From the NCBI RefSeq assembly GCF_000378445.1, contig NZ_KB899719.1, positions 1 through 64,000 of the forward strand: 64,000 nucleotides of DNA. Direction: 5' to 3'. A program made the translations under genes and the position numbers. This stretch comes from Deinococcus aquatilis DSM 23025. GTDB taxonomy: Bacteria > Deinococcota > Deinococci > Deinococcales > Deinococcaceae. The notes under the pieces are model-generated. The model saw nothing but the letters and a program-made list of their open reading frames with translations, had not been told where the DNA came from and did not search any database. Shown here one piece after another: positions 11,513 through 19,941 of this stretch. The stretch's first letter is position 1. The number at the start of each line of letters is the position of its first letter.

Positions 11513-11626
11513 ACCCCCCAGTCGGCTTCGCCGCCAGCCCCCCTTGAGGGGAGCACAAAAGCTGTTCTGTCCTCCCCTCAAGGGGGGCGTTGCGAAGCAA
11601 CGGGTGGGGTTACTCACAACCCCACC
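11513..11626. repeat. Cluster of adjacent hairpins (REP-like element)
   Basis: The region contains a small stem at 11523-11533, a perfect 16-bp inverted repeat (arms 11538-11553 and 11572-11587, core CCCCTTGAGGGG), then with no spacer a 6-bp hairpin (11588-11602, loop GAA), then a 9-bp hairpin (11603-11626, arms GGTGGGGTT and AACCCCACC). It looks like a mobile or dispersed intergenic palindromic element. A related CCCTTGAGGGG core occurs at 15265-15282. Confidence 0.65.
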
Positions 11627-11740
11627 CTCCCCATCATTTGACAGACTTGGCCTAATTGATTATGCTGATGGCGTAATAGAAATCTTCCTCACGCTTCCGC
11701 CTTTTGCTGTTCTACTCGTCAACTTCAGGAGGTTTCCCCC

Positions 11741-12091
11741 ATGCCTGCACCCCTATACCGCCACGGAGATGTCTTGCTGCAAGCCGCTCAACCACCCAGC
11801 CTTCCACTGCGCCAACAACCGCATCTGACGCTGGCTTACGGTGAGGTCACGGGCCACAGCCACCGCATTGCCGAGGCGGGCGCGGCGCAGTTGTATGCCC
11901 TCGGATCGCAGCGCGCGGGCGACGATGTGGCGGGGAATACTGTGGCCGCCGATCAATACCTGCATGTCACGGCCCCGCACGCCACCCTGACGCACGAAGA
12001 ACACGGCCCGATTCGCCTGCCCATGGGCTGGTACCGGGTGTGGCAGCAGCGCGAATACACGCCCGGCAGCGTCCGCACGGTGCTCGACTGA
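11741..12091 (+). CDS. Conserved hypothetical protein with GEVTGHSH motif
   Basis: A small 116-aa soluble protein with a strong SD (AGGAGG) before ATG 11741. It contains RHGDVLL near the N-terminus, GEVTGHSHRI near residue 36 and LTHEEHGPI near 85, giving several conserved His and Glu residues that could bind metal. Similar short proteins occur in other bacteria and phages, but I know of no assigned function. Its stop overlaps the next start by one base (TGATG), so it is coupled to the following solenoid-like protein, which suggests the two act together. Confidence 0.7.
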   Translation: MPAPLYRHGDVLLQAAQPPSLPLRQQPHLTLAYGEVTGHSHRIAEAGAAQLYALGSQRAGDDVAGNTVAADQYLHVTAPHATLTHEEHGPIRLPMGWYRVWQQREYTPGSVRTVLD

Positions 12092-13113
12092 TGTTCCGGG
12101 TGCAGAGCGGCGGGCGGGTCATTGCCCGACCCCAGAAGGCGGAGCGGGAGCAGGAACCTCAGATTTCTGCGCCTGCGAAGGCCTCCGCCGCTTTGCCACA
12201 GCCGCTCCCGGTGCGCTACAGCAGCCTGCCCCCGGTGGTGGCGTCTCAAGCGGTCTCGCCCGAAGAGGCCCGCGAACTGCTGAGGCGGGGGCCGGTGCCT
12301 GCCGCCCTCACGGTGTCCGGCCCCCTCAATCTCAGCGGCGCGGCGTGGCTGCGTGCCCTGCCCGATTGGTTGCGCTGCACGGTGCTCACTGTAGACGACT
12401 GCCCCAACCTTTCGGCCCTGCCCACCGACCTGCACGCCGAGCGCCTGAGTGCCCGCCGCACGCCCGCCCTGCAGGAAATAGAGGGTCGCCTCAGCGTGCG
12501 CGACAGCGTGAACCTGAACGGCAGCGGCGTGCGAGTTCTGAATGCCGATCTGCGGGCCACGCGCCTGAGCCTTGCCGGATGCCGTGACCTGCGCGTGCTG
12601 GGCGGCGGCCTCAGCGTGGCGCATCTGGATGTCAGCGGATGTGCGGCGTTGGCGGCCCTTCACCCCGATTCGCACGTTACCCAGACGCTGGAACTTGCGG
12701 GCAGCGGTCTGACTGCCCTGCCTCCCAGTATCCGGGCGGGCCTGCGCTGGAGCGGCGTCCCGGTGGATGCCCGCTTTGCTTTTGCCCCCGAAACTCTGAC
12801 CGGGCATGAAGTGCTGAACACCCGCAATGCCCAGCGCCGCCGCGTGCTGCTGGACCGCATCGGCCTGGACCGCTTTTTGCAGGATGTGGGCGGCCTGATC
12901 CTGCACCGTGACCATGATGCAGGCGGCGAACGCCAACTCGTTCAGGTGCCCTTTGACAACGATGAGCCGCTGGTAGCCGTGTTGGTGCGCTGCCCCAGCA
13001 CTGGCGGGCGCTACGCCCTGCGCGTGCCGCCTCATATCCGTACCTGTGCGGCGGCGGTGGCGTGGACGGCGGGGCTGGAACCGGGCGACTATCAGCCGCT
13101 GCGGGAAGCGTAG
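12091..13113 (+). CDS. Leucine-rich solenoid-like protein, DUF6745-like C-terminus
   Basis: A 340-aa protein with no signal peptide. The middle (about residues 65-215) is a degenerate repeat of leucine-rich type (phrases such as LNLSGAAWL, LDVSGCAAL and LELAGSGLTALP), consistent with a solenoid. The C-terminal 90 residues (RRVLLDRIG to the end, with VRCPSTGGRYALRVPP) resemble the domain I recall as DUF6745, usually found after such repeats. The start at ATG 12091 overlaps the previous stop. The role is unknown; protein-protein recognition is plausible for the solenoid. No membrane segments are seen. Confidence 0.65.
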   Translation: MFRVQSGGRVIARPQKAEREQEPQISAPAKASAALPQPLPVRYSSLPPVVASQAVSPEEARELLRRGPVPAALTVSGPLNLSGAAWLRALPDWLRCTVLTVDDCPNLSALPTDLHAERLSARRTPALQEIEGRLSVRDSVNLNGSGVRVLNADLRATRLSLAGCRDLRVLGGGLSVAHLDVSGCAALAALHPDSHVTQTLELAGSGLTALPPSIRAGLRWSGVPVDARFAFAPETLTGHEVLNTRNAQRRRVLLDRIGLDRFLQDVGGLILHRDHDAGGERQLVQVPFDNDEPLVAVLVRCPSTGGRYALRVPPHIRTCAAAVAWTAGLEPGDYQPLREA

Positions 13114-13126
13114 GGAGGGCGTCTCA

Positions 13127-13174
13127 GGGCCCAGGTCAGGGGGAGTGAGCGCAGCGATTGCCCTTGACCTGCCC
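13127..13174. repeat. Hairpin with conserved 20-base loop, copy 1
   Basis: Arms around CAGGTCAGGG (13132-13141) and CCCTTGACCTG (13161-13171) enclose the loop sequence GAGTGAGCGCAGCGATTGCC (13143-13162). Exactly the same 20 bases sit in the loop of a different hairpin at 15280-15328. Confidence 0.7.
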
Positions 13175-13353
13175 TTAGACACTTAGACCGACTGACGCGC
13201 CCACCAGCTACACCTCAAGCTCAACAAAACCTAAATCCCATTCAGCGCCGAGCTGGGCAGCTTCTGGCCCCGCCGCTCCCGCTCTTGCTCTAAATTGTTC
13301 TCTAAACCACCCTTCACTCCCCATTTCCACAAACTCAAGCCCAGAGGTAAGCC

Positions 13354-15216
13354 ATGACCCAAAACACCGACTCTATGCAGGTTTCCTACTCCTTCGGCCA
13401 GTCCCAACTGATCGAAGGCAATGCTGCGCCCACCGATCTTTTGCTGCGTTTGCGACTGCCCCAAACTCAGGCGGCGCGGCGGCCCCTGAATCTGGCCCTG
13501 GTCATAGACCGCAGCGGCAGCATGGGCGGCAGCCTGCTCAAGCACGCCATTCGCGCCGCTCAGAACGTGGTGGACGGGCTGGATGCGGGCGACACCCTGA
13601 GCGTGGTGACGTACGACGACGCCGTGCAGACCCTGATCGCGCCCACTGCCGTGACCGATAAAGACGCGCTGAAGGCCAAGATTGCCAGCATTCGGGCAGG
13701 CGGCCTGACCAACCTGTCGGGCGGCTGGTTGCGGGGCGTGGAACTGGTGGCGGCGCAGGCGGGGCCGCAGGTGGTGAGCCGGGTGCTGCTGCTGACCGAT
13801 GGACAGGCCAACGTGGGCGTTCAGAACACGGGCGTTCTGACCAAAACGGCGGCGCAGAAGGCCGAAGCGGGCGTGACCACCACTACACTGGGCTTTGGCG
13901 GCGGCTTCAACGAAGACCTCCTGATCGGCATGGCCCGCGCTGCGGGCGGCAACTTCTATTTCATCCAGTCTGCCGACGATGCTGCCGACGTGTTCGGCAT
14001 CGAGCTGCAAACGCTGAAGGCTGTGGCGGCCCAGAACCTCACGGTCACGCTGACGCCTGCGCCGGGCGTCACGGTGGCCGACGTGCTGAGCCTCTATAAA
14101 CCCGGTTCCGATTCTCTGACCTTCGATCTGGGCGACATGTACGAGGATGAGGACAAGCTGCTGGGAGTCACGCTGAATCTGCCTGCCCTGAGCGGCGGCA
14201 CCCATGATCTGCTGGGCCTGACCTTCCGGGCCGACGCTGTGCGGGACGGAGCCATTCAGAGCCTCGCCGGGGCCGTGCAGGTGCAGGCCCTGGCCGCGCC
14301 GCTGGGGGCCGATTTCACCACCGATGTCAGCGTCACGCTGGACCTGGCCCGCCTGCGGATTGCCCGCGCCAAAGAACGCGCCGTGGAACTGGCCGACAAC
14401 GGAAGCGCCGCAGAAGCCGAAGCCGTGCTGCGCGGCCTGATTCGTGACCTGAACGCGGCGGGCCTGCAGGAGCATTTCGAGATTGCCGAAGAGCTGGAGC
14501 AACTGGAACACTACGCGGGCCGCATCGCCTCGCGCCGCTTCGACAACGACAGCCGTAAGGAACTGCGCGATCAGTCGTTTCAGGGTCTGGGCCGCTCCCG
14601 CGCCGACCTTCAGGGACGCGGCGTCACGGTGGATACGGCAGTTCTGGCCCTGCCCGTGGTGGCAGATTCGGCGGGCGGTGTGGAACTTCTGTGCGTCCGT
14701 GACGGTGGTCGGTTGCGCGTCAAGGTGGTTTCGGACGGCTTCGACCACAGCCTGAACGTGCAGTTTCCGCGTGCGCTGCGGGCCGATGGAGCGCGGTACG
14801 TGGTGGGCGGCCTCGATACCAGCGCCGACGGAAGCTTTTACCGCGTGACTGGAGAGATTCGCCGGGTGGTGCGCTCTGGCGAAAGCGATCCTTTGATGGG
14901 CCTCAGCATCGGCGGGGGCGGGCAGAGTCGCCGCAGCAGTGCCAGTACCGGCGTGACCAAGGCCGCCAAAACTGCCGCCGATCTGGACACCACCGATACG
15001 CCCAGCGGCGGAATTCTGGTGCAGTGCGTCAAAGAAGGCAGCAAACTGCGTGCCCGCGTGGTGCAGGACGGCTACGAACCCGACTGGAACATGCGCTTTC
15101 CCCGCAGCATCCGCGAAGATGGGTTGCTGTACGTGGTAGACGAAGTGAACACCGCCCCAGACGGCAAATCTTATATCGCGTCGGGGGAAATCCGGCGGTT
15201 GGTGCAGCCGAGCTGA
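13354..15216 (+). CDS. VWA domain protein with duplicated C-terminal module
   Basis: A cytoplasmic-looking 620-aa protein. A von Willebrand factor A domain (about 46-220) carries an intact MIDAS motif (D52, S54 and S56 of DRSGSMG) and a downstream LLTDGQANVG segment, so it should bind a divalent metal and a protein ligand. A helical middle follows. Then come two related modules of about 70 residues (about 438-508 and 545-615); each starts with a V-C-V/D-G strand and contains a version of FPR-x-I/L-R-x-DG-x-x-YVV ending in GEIRR. I do not recognise a named function for the module. The SD AGAGG precedes ATG 13354. Confidence 0.8.
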   Translation: MTQNTDSMQVSYSFGQSQLIEGNAAPTDLLLRLRLPQTQAARRPLNLALVIDRSGSMGGSLLKHAIRAAQNVVDGLDAGDTLSVVTYDDAVQTLIAPTAVTDKDALKAKIASIRAGGLTNLSGGWLRGVELVAAQAGPQVVSRVLLLTDGQANVGVQNTGVLTKTAAQKAEAGVTTTTLGFGGGFNEDLLIGMARAAGGNFYFIQSADDAADVFGIELQTLKAVAAQNLTVTLTPAPGVTVADVLSLYKPGSDSLTFDLGDMYEDEDKLLGVTLNLPALSGGTHDLLGLTFRADAVRDGAIQSLAGAVQVQALAAPLGADFTTDVSVTLDLARLRIARAKERAVELADNGSAAEAEAVLRGLIRDLNAAGLQEHFEIAEELEQLEHYAGRIASRRFDNDSRKELRDQSFQGLGRSRADLQGRGVTVDTAVLALPVVADSAGGVELLCVRDGGRLRVKVVSDGFDHSLNVQFPRALRADGARYVVGGLDTSADGSFYRVTGEIRRVVRSGESDPLMGLSIGGGGQSRRSSASTGVTKAAKTAADLDTTDTPSGGILVQCVKEGSKLRARVVQDGYEPDWNMRFPRSIREDGLLYVVDEVNTAPDGKSYIASGEIRRLVQPS

Positions 15217-15507
15217 GGGCGTGAGGGTCTAGAAAGACCTGTGAAACCATGTTTTTGCTCCCTCTCCCTTGAGGGGGGAGGGCTGGGGCGGGGGTGAGTG
15301 AGCGCAGCGATTGCCTCCGCCCCAGCCCAAATCCCCCTCCCCAATAAGCGGTCAGCCAAGCACGCGCTGGCCGCTGTCTTCTGGCCCGCCGTTCTCCAAT
15401 TGACGACCCTATTCACCCCACCCACAGGAGTTCCCCCGATGTTGCCTCACCCGCATCTCTGCACCAAGACCTCCGGTCATTCCGCTGGGGGCGTATTCTG
15501 TAGCTCT
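15217..15507. other. Intergenic region with palindromic elements only
   Basis: Between the VWA gene and the recD2 leader ORF I find the hairpin element described separately, a GC-rich stretch and no supported gene. Confidence 0.5.
15280..15328. repeat. Hairpin with conserved 20-base loop, copy 2
   Basis: Perfect 12-bp arms (15280-15291 GGGCTGGGGCGG, 15317-15328) enclose the same 20 bases (15296-15315) found in the hairpin at 13127-13174, though the stems share no sequence. Just upstream a second palindrome with a CCCTTGAGGGG core (about 15260-15282) resembles the element at 11538-11587. Confidence 0.7.
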
Positions 15508-15585
15508 ATGTCTGATGCACCCGCCCTTCTGAATCCTTTTGCTGTCCGGCGTGTGCAGGGCCGATTCTGGCTGGGCCAACCATGA
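15508..15585 (+). CDS. Possible 25-codon leader ORF coupled to recD2
   Basis: ATG 15508 opens a 25-codon frame (starting MSDAPALLNPFAV) that ends in TGA overlapping the recD2 start as ATGA. A TATTCT box lies 8 bases before its ATG (15494-15499), the arrangement expected of a leaderless transcript. No SD precedes it, and none convincingly precedes recD2, so coupled re-initiation through this ORF could be how recD2 is translated. The peptide has no recognisable family and may be purely regulatory. Confidence 0.45.
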   Translation: MSDAPALLNPFAVRRVQGRFWLGQP

Positions 15586-17708
15586 CCCCGGCCCTCGAAA
15601 CCATGCGCGTCACGGGCAGCGTGAACCGCGTGCGCTTCCGCTCTGACACGGGGTTTACCGTCATGACCGCCACCATCCGCAACACCGACGGAGAGGACCC
15701 CGACGCCACCGTGATCGGCGTGATGGCCCCGCTGGAAGCCGGAGACACCTTCAGCGCCGAAGTGGTGATGGAGGAGCACCGGGAATACGGCTATCAGTAC
15801 CGCGTGCTGAACATGGTGCTGGAAGCCACGCCCGCCGACCTGACCGAAGCGGGCATCGCGGCGTATCTGGAAGCCCGTGTGGGCGGCGTGGGCAAGGTGC
15901 TGGCCGGACGAATTGCCCGGATGTTCGGCCCCGCCACCTTCGATATTCTGGAAAGTGATCCGCAAAAGCTGTTGCAGGTGCCGGGCGTCACCCAGAGCAC
16001 GCTGCATAAAATGGTCTCCAGTTGGTCTCAGCAGGGGCTGGAGCGGCGTTTGCTGGCGGGCTTGCAGGGCTTGGGCCTCAGCATTTCGCAGGCGCAGCGG
16101 GCCGTCAAGCACTTTGGAGAAGTAGCCCTGGAGCGCTTGACCACCGACCTGTACGCCCTGACCGAGGTGGAAGGCATTGGCTTTCTGACCGCCGACAAGC
16201 TGGCAACGGCCCACGGCATGCCGCACGACGACGCCCGCCGCCTCACTGCCGCTGCCGTGTACGCCCTTCAGCAGGCCGCGCAGCAGGGGGGGCATTCCTA
16301 TCTGCCCCGCTTCCGGGCCGAGCGTGGGGTGGCCCACTACACCCGTGTTTCGGCAGCCCAGGCCACCATCGCCGTGGAAACCGCCGTGGAACTGGGCCGC
16401 CTCTCCGACGATACGCCGCCCCTGCTGAAGGGCCAGGAAGACGCCGGAGACAACAGCCGGATTTATCTGCCCCATGTGCTGCGGGCCGAGAAGAAGCTAG
16501 CGAGCCTGATCCGCACGCTGCTGGCGACCCCGCCCGCCGGTGACTGGATGGTGCCTGCCGGAGCCGACAAGGGCCTCAGCGAGGATCAGGCCCGCGTGCT
16601 GCACCTGCTGGAAGAACAGCGCCTGGTGGTTCTGACGGGCGGCCCCGGCACGGGCAAAAGCACCACCACCCGCGCCGTTGCCGACTTAGCCGAGAAACTG
16701 GGGCTGGAAGTGGGCCTCTGTGCGCCCACCGGCAAGGCCGCCCGCAGGCTCGGAGAGGTCACGGGCCGCAGCGCCAGCACCATTCACCGGTTGCTGGGCT
16801 TCGGGCCGCAGGGGTTCCGGCACAATCACCTCGAACCCGCGCCCTATGACCTCCTGATCGTGGATGAGGTCAGCATGTGTGGCGACGCGCTGATGCTTTC
16901 CCTGCTGGCCGCCGTGCCGCCCGGAGCGCGGGTGCTGCTGGTGGGCGACACCGACCAGTTGCCGCCCGTGGATGCGGGCTTGCCCCTGCTGACCCTGGCA
17001 AATGTGGCCCCCACCGTGCGCCTGAGTACCGTGTACCGTCAGGCCGCCGAAAACCCGATCATTCGCGCTGCACACGGCCTGCTGCACGGTCAGGCACCCG
17101 AGTGGGGAGACCCCCGCCTGAACCTGACCCTCACCGATACCGATGGAGGTGCCCGCCGCGTGGCCCTGATGGTGCGTGAACTGGGCGGCCCCGGTCAGGT
17201 GCAGGTGCTGACCCCCATGAGAAAGGGGCCGCTGGGTGTGGATATGCTCAATCAGCAGCTTCAGAGCCTCTTCAATCCCGGTGAGGGCGGCATCCGCATT
17301 GCCGAGGGAGAAGCCCGGCCCGGCGATATGGTGGTGCAGACCAAAAACGACTACACCAACGAAGTCTTTAACGGCACGGTGGGCACGGCTCTGAAGGCCG
17401 AGGGAGGCCGCCTGACGGTGGATTTCGACGGCAATATCGTGGAACTGGCTGGGGCAGAGCTGTTCAATCTGCAACTGGGGTACGCCCTCACCGTCCACCG
17501 GGCGCAGGGCAGCGAGTGGCACACCGTATTGGGCGTGCTGCACGAGGCGCATATGCCGATGCTCAGCCGTAATCTGGTTTACACCGCCCTCACCCGCGCC
17601 CGCGAACGGTTTTACGCGGCGGGAACGGCCTCGGCGTGGCAAAAGGCCGCGACCCGGCAGCGAGAAGAGCGCTATACGGCGCTGCTGGAACGGGTGAAGG
17701 CGCGGTAA
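15582..17708 (+). CDS. recD2: ATP-dependent DNA helicase RecD2
   Basis: A superfamily 1B 5'-3' helicase of 708 aa, about the size of the D. radiodurans enzyme, which works without RecB or RecC. The N-terminal region (1-330) has an OB-like start and helix-hairpin-helix repeats (VGGVGKVLAGRI, LLQVPGV, VEGIGFLTADKL). The motor begins with Walker A GGPGTGKS (about 353), then Walker B/motif II DEVSM (about 428), GDTDQLPPV, and motif VI in YTALTRAR near the end. ATG 15582 fits the family N-terminus; ATG 15603 is a possible later start. It has a role in DNA repair and genome stability. Confidence 0.95.
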   Translation: MTPALETMRVTGSVNRVRFRSDTGFTVMTATIRNTDGEDPDATVIGVMAPLEAGDTFSAEVVMEEHREYGYQYRVLNMVLEATPADLTEAGIAAYLEARVGGVGKVLAGRIARMFGPATFDILESDPQKLLQVPGVTQSTLHKMVSSWSQQGLERRLLAGLQGLGLSISQAQRAVKHFGEVALERLTTDLYALTEVEGIGFLTADKLATAHGMPHDDARRLTAAAVYALQQAAQQGGHSYLPRFRAERGVAHYTRVSAAQATIAVETAVELGRLSDDTPPLLKGQEDAGDNSRIYLPHVLRAEKKLASLIRTLLATPPAGDWMVPAGADKGLSEDQARVLHLLEEQRLVVLTGGPGTGKSTTTRAVADLAEKLGLEVGLCAPTGKAARRLGEVTGRSASTIHRLLGFGPQGFRHNHLEPAPYDLLIVDEVSMCGDALMLSLLAAVPPGARVLLVGDTDQLPPVDAGLPLLTLANVAPTVRLSTVYRQAAENPIIRAAHGLLHGQAPEWGDPRLNLTLTDTDGGARRVALMVRELGGPGQVQVLTPMRKGPLGVDMLNQQLQSLFNPGEGGIRIAEGEARPGDMVVQTKNDYTNEVFNGTVGTALKAEGGRLTVDFDGNIVELAGAELFNLQLGYALTVHRAQGSEWHTVLGVLHEAHMPMLSRNLVYTALTRARERFYAAGTASAWQKAATRQREERYTALLERVKAR

Positions 17709-17895
17709 TTCCGAAAGGCGGTAGGTTCCGGAAGAGGAGGGGCACGGCCCCCTTCCCATTTCACCTTTTCACCTCCCCCAGACCGGGCTGTCGATGACTG
17801 TCTTCATCTTAAAACGCCCTGGTCTACTGTGAATTATTTTACTTCCCCCACTCAGGGGTGAAATTTCTAACACTTTTTCACCATACTGACCGGGT

Positions 17896-19941
17896 ATGCA
17901 GAACTCTCTCCGAACTCAAGGTGCGACGTTGATCGTGTCGCTTCTGATGGTCATGCTGGTTCTGGCTATGACAATGGTGCTGACGGCCCAGGTAACGATC
18001 TCGGCCCGGCGATCAAGTGCGGATCAACAATCTATCTTGCAGGCCAGATATGCCGCAGAATCGGGCGTTTCGCGGGTGCAGTCCCAGCTTGACCTGATGT
18101 CCAGACTGCTGAATGTGTCGGCCCTCGACGACCAGGTGCTGAACAGTTCGGTGGCATCGGACGTGGCTGCCCTTTGTGCCTTGCCGGGTCTGCCCGTCTT
18201 TGGCGGCAAGACTGACCTGTGCACCTTTGCACCCAATCAGGGCCTGGGGCGCGTGGCTACGGGCATCAATCCCCGCACCCAATTGCTGGTCCGGGCCATG
18301 AGTGAAACGGCTTTTGGGGTAGAGGGCATCGCTCAGGCCACAGAAGCAGTCCGTTCTGAATTTTGGTCGAATCTGTTCTCGGGGCAACAGGGAACGAGCT
18401 ATACCGGTGGGCAGGACGCGACCTACGCCGCTCAGTTCGGCATGCAGCCGTTGCGGGTCGAGCGCACCCTGGAAAACACCTACCGCCTTTATTTCAAGGT
18501 TCCTGATCTGCAGGTCAAGGGCGAGTTGAGAGGCACGGGCCAGAATATTCAGGCCCGCGCCGCACAACCTGAATATTTCCTGCTGTTTTCGCGCCTGCCT
18601 TTTTCGCGTTACGCCCTGTTCACCAACCACCATTTTTCGAATCCCGACGATGAGGCCGCCAATATCCGCGTGACCTTTACAGACCGCACCATGTTCAGCG
18701 GGCCTGTACACACCAACCAGCACTTTCTCTATGAAGGAAAGCCCTGGTTTGGGGGCAGCGTCAGTTCTGCGGGTTGTCCTCAGGCCTCCATTGGTGTGGT
18801 GAATGGAGCGGCAGGCTGTACCCAGGTGCCCCAGCCAGGAGCTTTTTTCGGTGGGAGCACCGCGCTGACGCCCGTGGCCAATTTCAGTTCCCCCAATGCC
18901 CCTGTCGTGTGCAGAGCTAACAACGTGTGTGATGCTCCGCAGTTTGACGACGACGTGACCTGGAACAAGCCGTATATAGAACTGCCGACCAACAACCAAG
19001 AACAGCAGGCGTTGGCGGTGTCATCGGGGCTAGCGATCAATGGCGACGTAGCCGAGTTGCAGTTGCGGCAGGCCCAGATCCTGAACCAGACCCGGCAACT
19101 TATCAGCTACACCCAGAACGGAGTGATCACGCGGCTGGCCTACGGGGCCGACAAAAGATTGCTGATTCAGGTACAGGACGGCTCCTGGCAGCCCGCCCAA
19201 CGCAATGCTGCCGGGGTTATTTCGGCCAATCCCGGCGGTACGGCAGCCCTCTTCAACGGAGTCGTCTCGGTCACGGGCAGGGTTGATAACCTGAACGGAG
19301 GGCCAGCCGCAGACGCCGTTCCGCCGGAACCGAGTATTGCGTCCTTCGCTGCCCTGACCCTGGCGACCACTGACAACGTGGCAATTACCAGCAGCCTGAC
19401 CTATGCCAGTCCGCCCTGCTCCGGCTCACACGTCCGCAACGCCGATGGAACCGTCACGCCTGCCTCCTGTAACAACCTCACCGCCAGCAACATGCTGGGA
19501 ATCTATTCCTCTGCCGGAGATGTGGAGCTGGTCAGCCCGGCCTCCTGCACCCAGGGATTCGGCACTTGTGCTTCTCTGCCTGCCAATGCCCGGATTCAGG
19601 CTGTCTTGATGGCTGGACAGAAAGCAGTACGCGTGCGTGGTTTTGACCGCCCTGTGCAGTCTACCAGTTTTGAGCTGGGCGACATTCAGCTCCTCGGCGG
19701 CGTGATCGAAAACTATTACGGCGCTTTCGGCAAGACCGATGGTCGGGGATATGGGCGTAATTTTGTGTATGACCCCCGCATGGATGATGGAAAAGCGCCT
19801 CCTGGCTTTCCTACTGAAGACTGGACCGTAGGGTTGAGAACCGAAAAAATGGAGAACAACATTCTGGTTAGTACACCCGTCTCTAAAATTCGCTTGAGTG
19901 GCGATATGGTCAATACGGCTCAACAAACCGGTACGCCGTGA
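17896..19941 (+). CDS. Pilin-like/PilX-type protein, DUF4900-like
   Basis: A 681-aa exported protein, first of four overlapping pilus-type genes. The N-terminus QGATLIVSLLMVMLVLAMT is a type IV pilin-like helix that lacks Glu at position 5, as in PilX/GspK-type minor pilins and the large Deinococcus-Thermus proteins with a DUF4900 domain. The body is rich in Asn, Gln, Thr and Ser and contains the stretch FSRYALFTNHHFSNP followed by SGPVHTNQHF, which I associate with that domain. It has no SD; CATACT lies 8 bases before ATG 17896. It probably acts in the pilus or DNA-uptake machinery, by context. Confidence 0.7.
   Translation: MQNSLRTQGATLIVSLLMVMLVLAMTMVLTAQVTISARRSSADQQSILQARYAAESGVSRVQSQLDLMSRLLNVSALDDQVLNSSVASDVAALCALPGLPVFGGKTDLCTFAPNQGLGRVATGINPRTQLLVRAMSETAFGVEGIAQATEAVRSEFWSNLFSGQQGTSYTGGQDATYAAQFGMQPLRVERTLENTYRLYFKVPDLQVKGELRGTGQNIQARAAQPEYFLLFSRLPFSRYALFTNHHFSNPDDEAANIRVTFTDRTMFSGPVHTNQHFLYEGKPWFGGSVSSAGCPQASIGVVNGAAGCTQVPQPGAFFGGSTALTPVANFSSPNAPVVCRANNVCDAPQFDDDVTWNKPYIELPTNNQEQQALAVSSGLAINGDVAELQLRQAQILNQTRQLISYTQNGVITRLAYGADKRLLIQVQDGSWQPAQRNAAGVISANPGGTAALFNGVVSVTGRVDNLNGGPAADAVPPEPSIASFAALTLATTDNVAITSSLTYASPPCSGSHVRNADGTVTPASCNNLTASNMLGIYSSAGDVELVSPASCTQGFGTCASLPANARIQAVLMAGQKAVRVRGFDRPVQSTSFELGDIQLLGGVIENYYGAFGKTDGRGYGRNFVYDPRMDDGKAPPGFPTEDWTVGLRTEKMENNILVSTPVSKIRLSGDMVNTAQQTGTP

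Noticed and set aside
12040..12090. Upstream in-frame start for the solenoid-like protein
   Set aside because: It would overlap the coupled upstream gene by 50 bases. The one-base TGATG overlap at 12091 is the usual coupling arrangement.
10282..17708. Radiation/desiccation response palindrome upstream of sbcD or recD2
   Set aside because: I looked for the 17-base TTATGTCAT-type inverted repeat of Deinococcus repair genes and found no match before these genes or polA.
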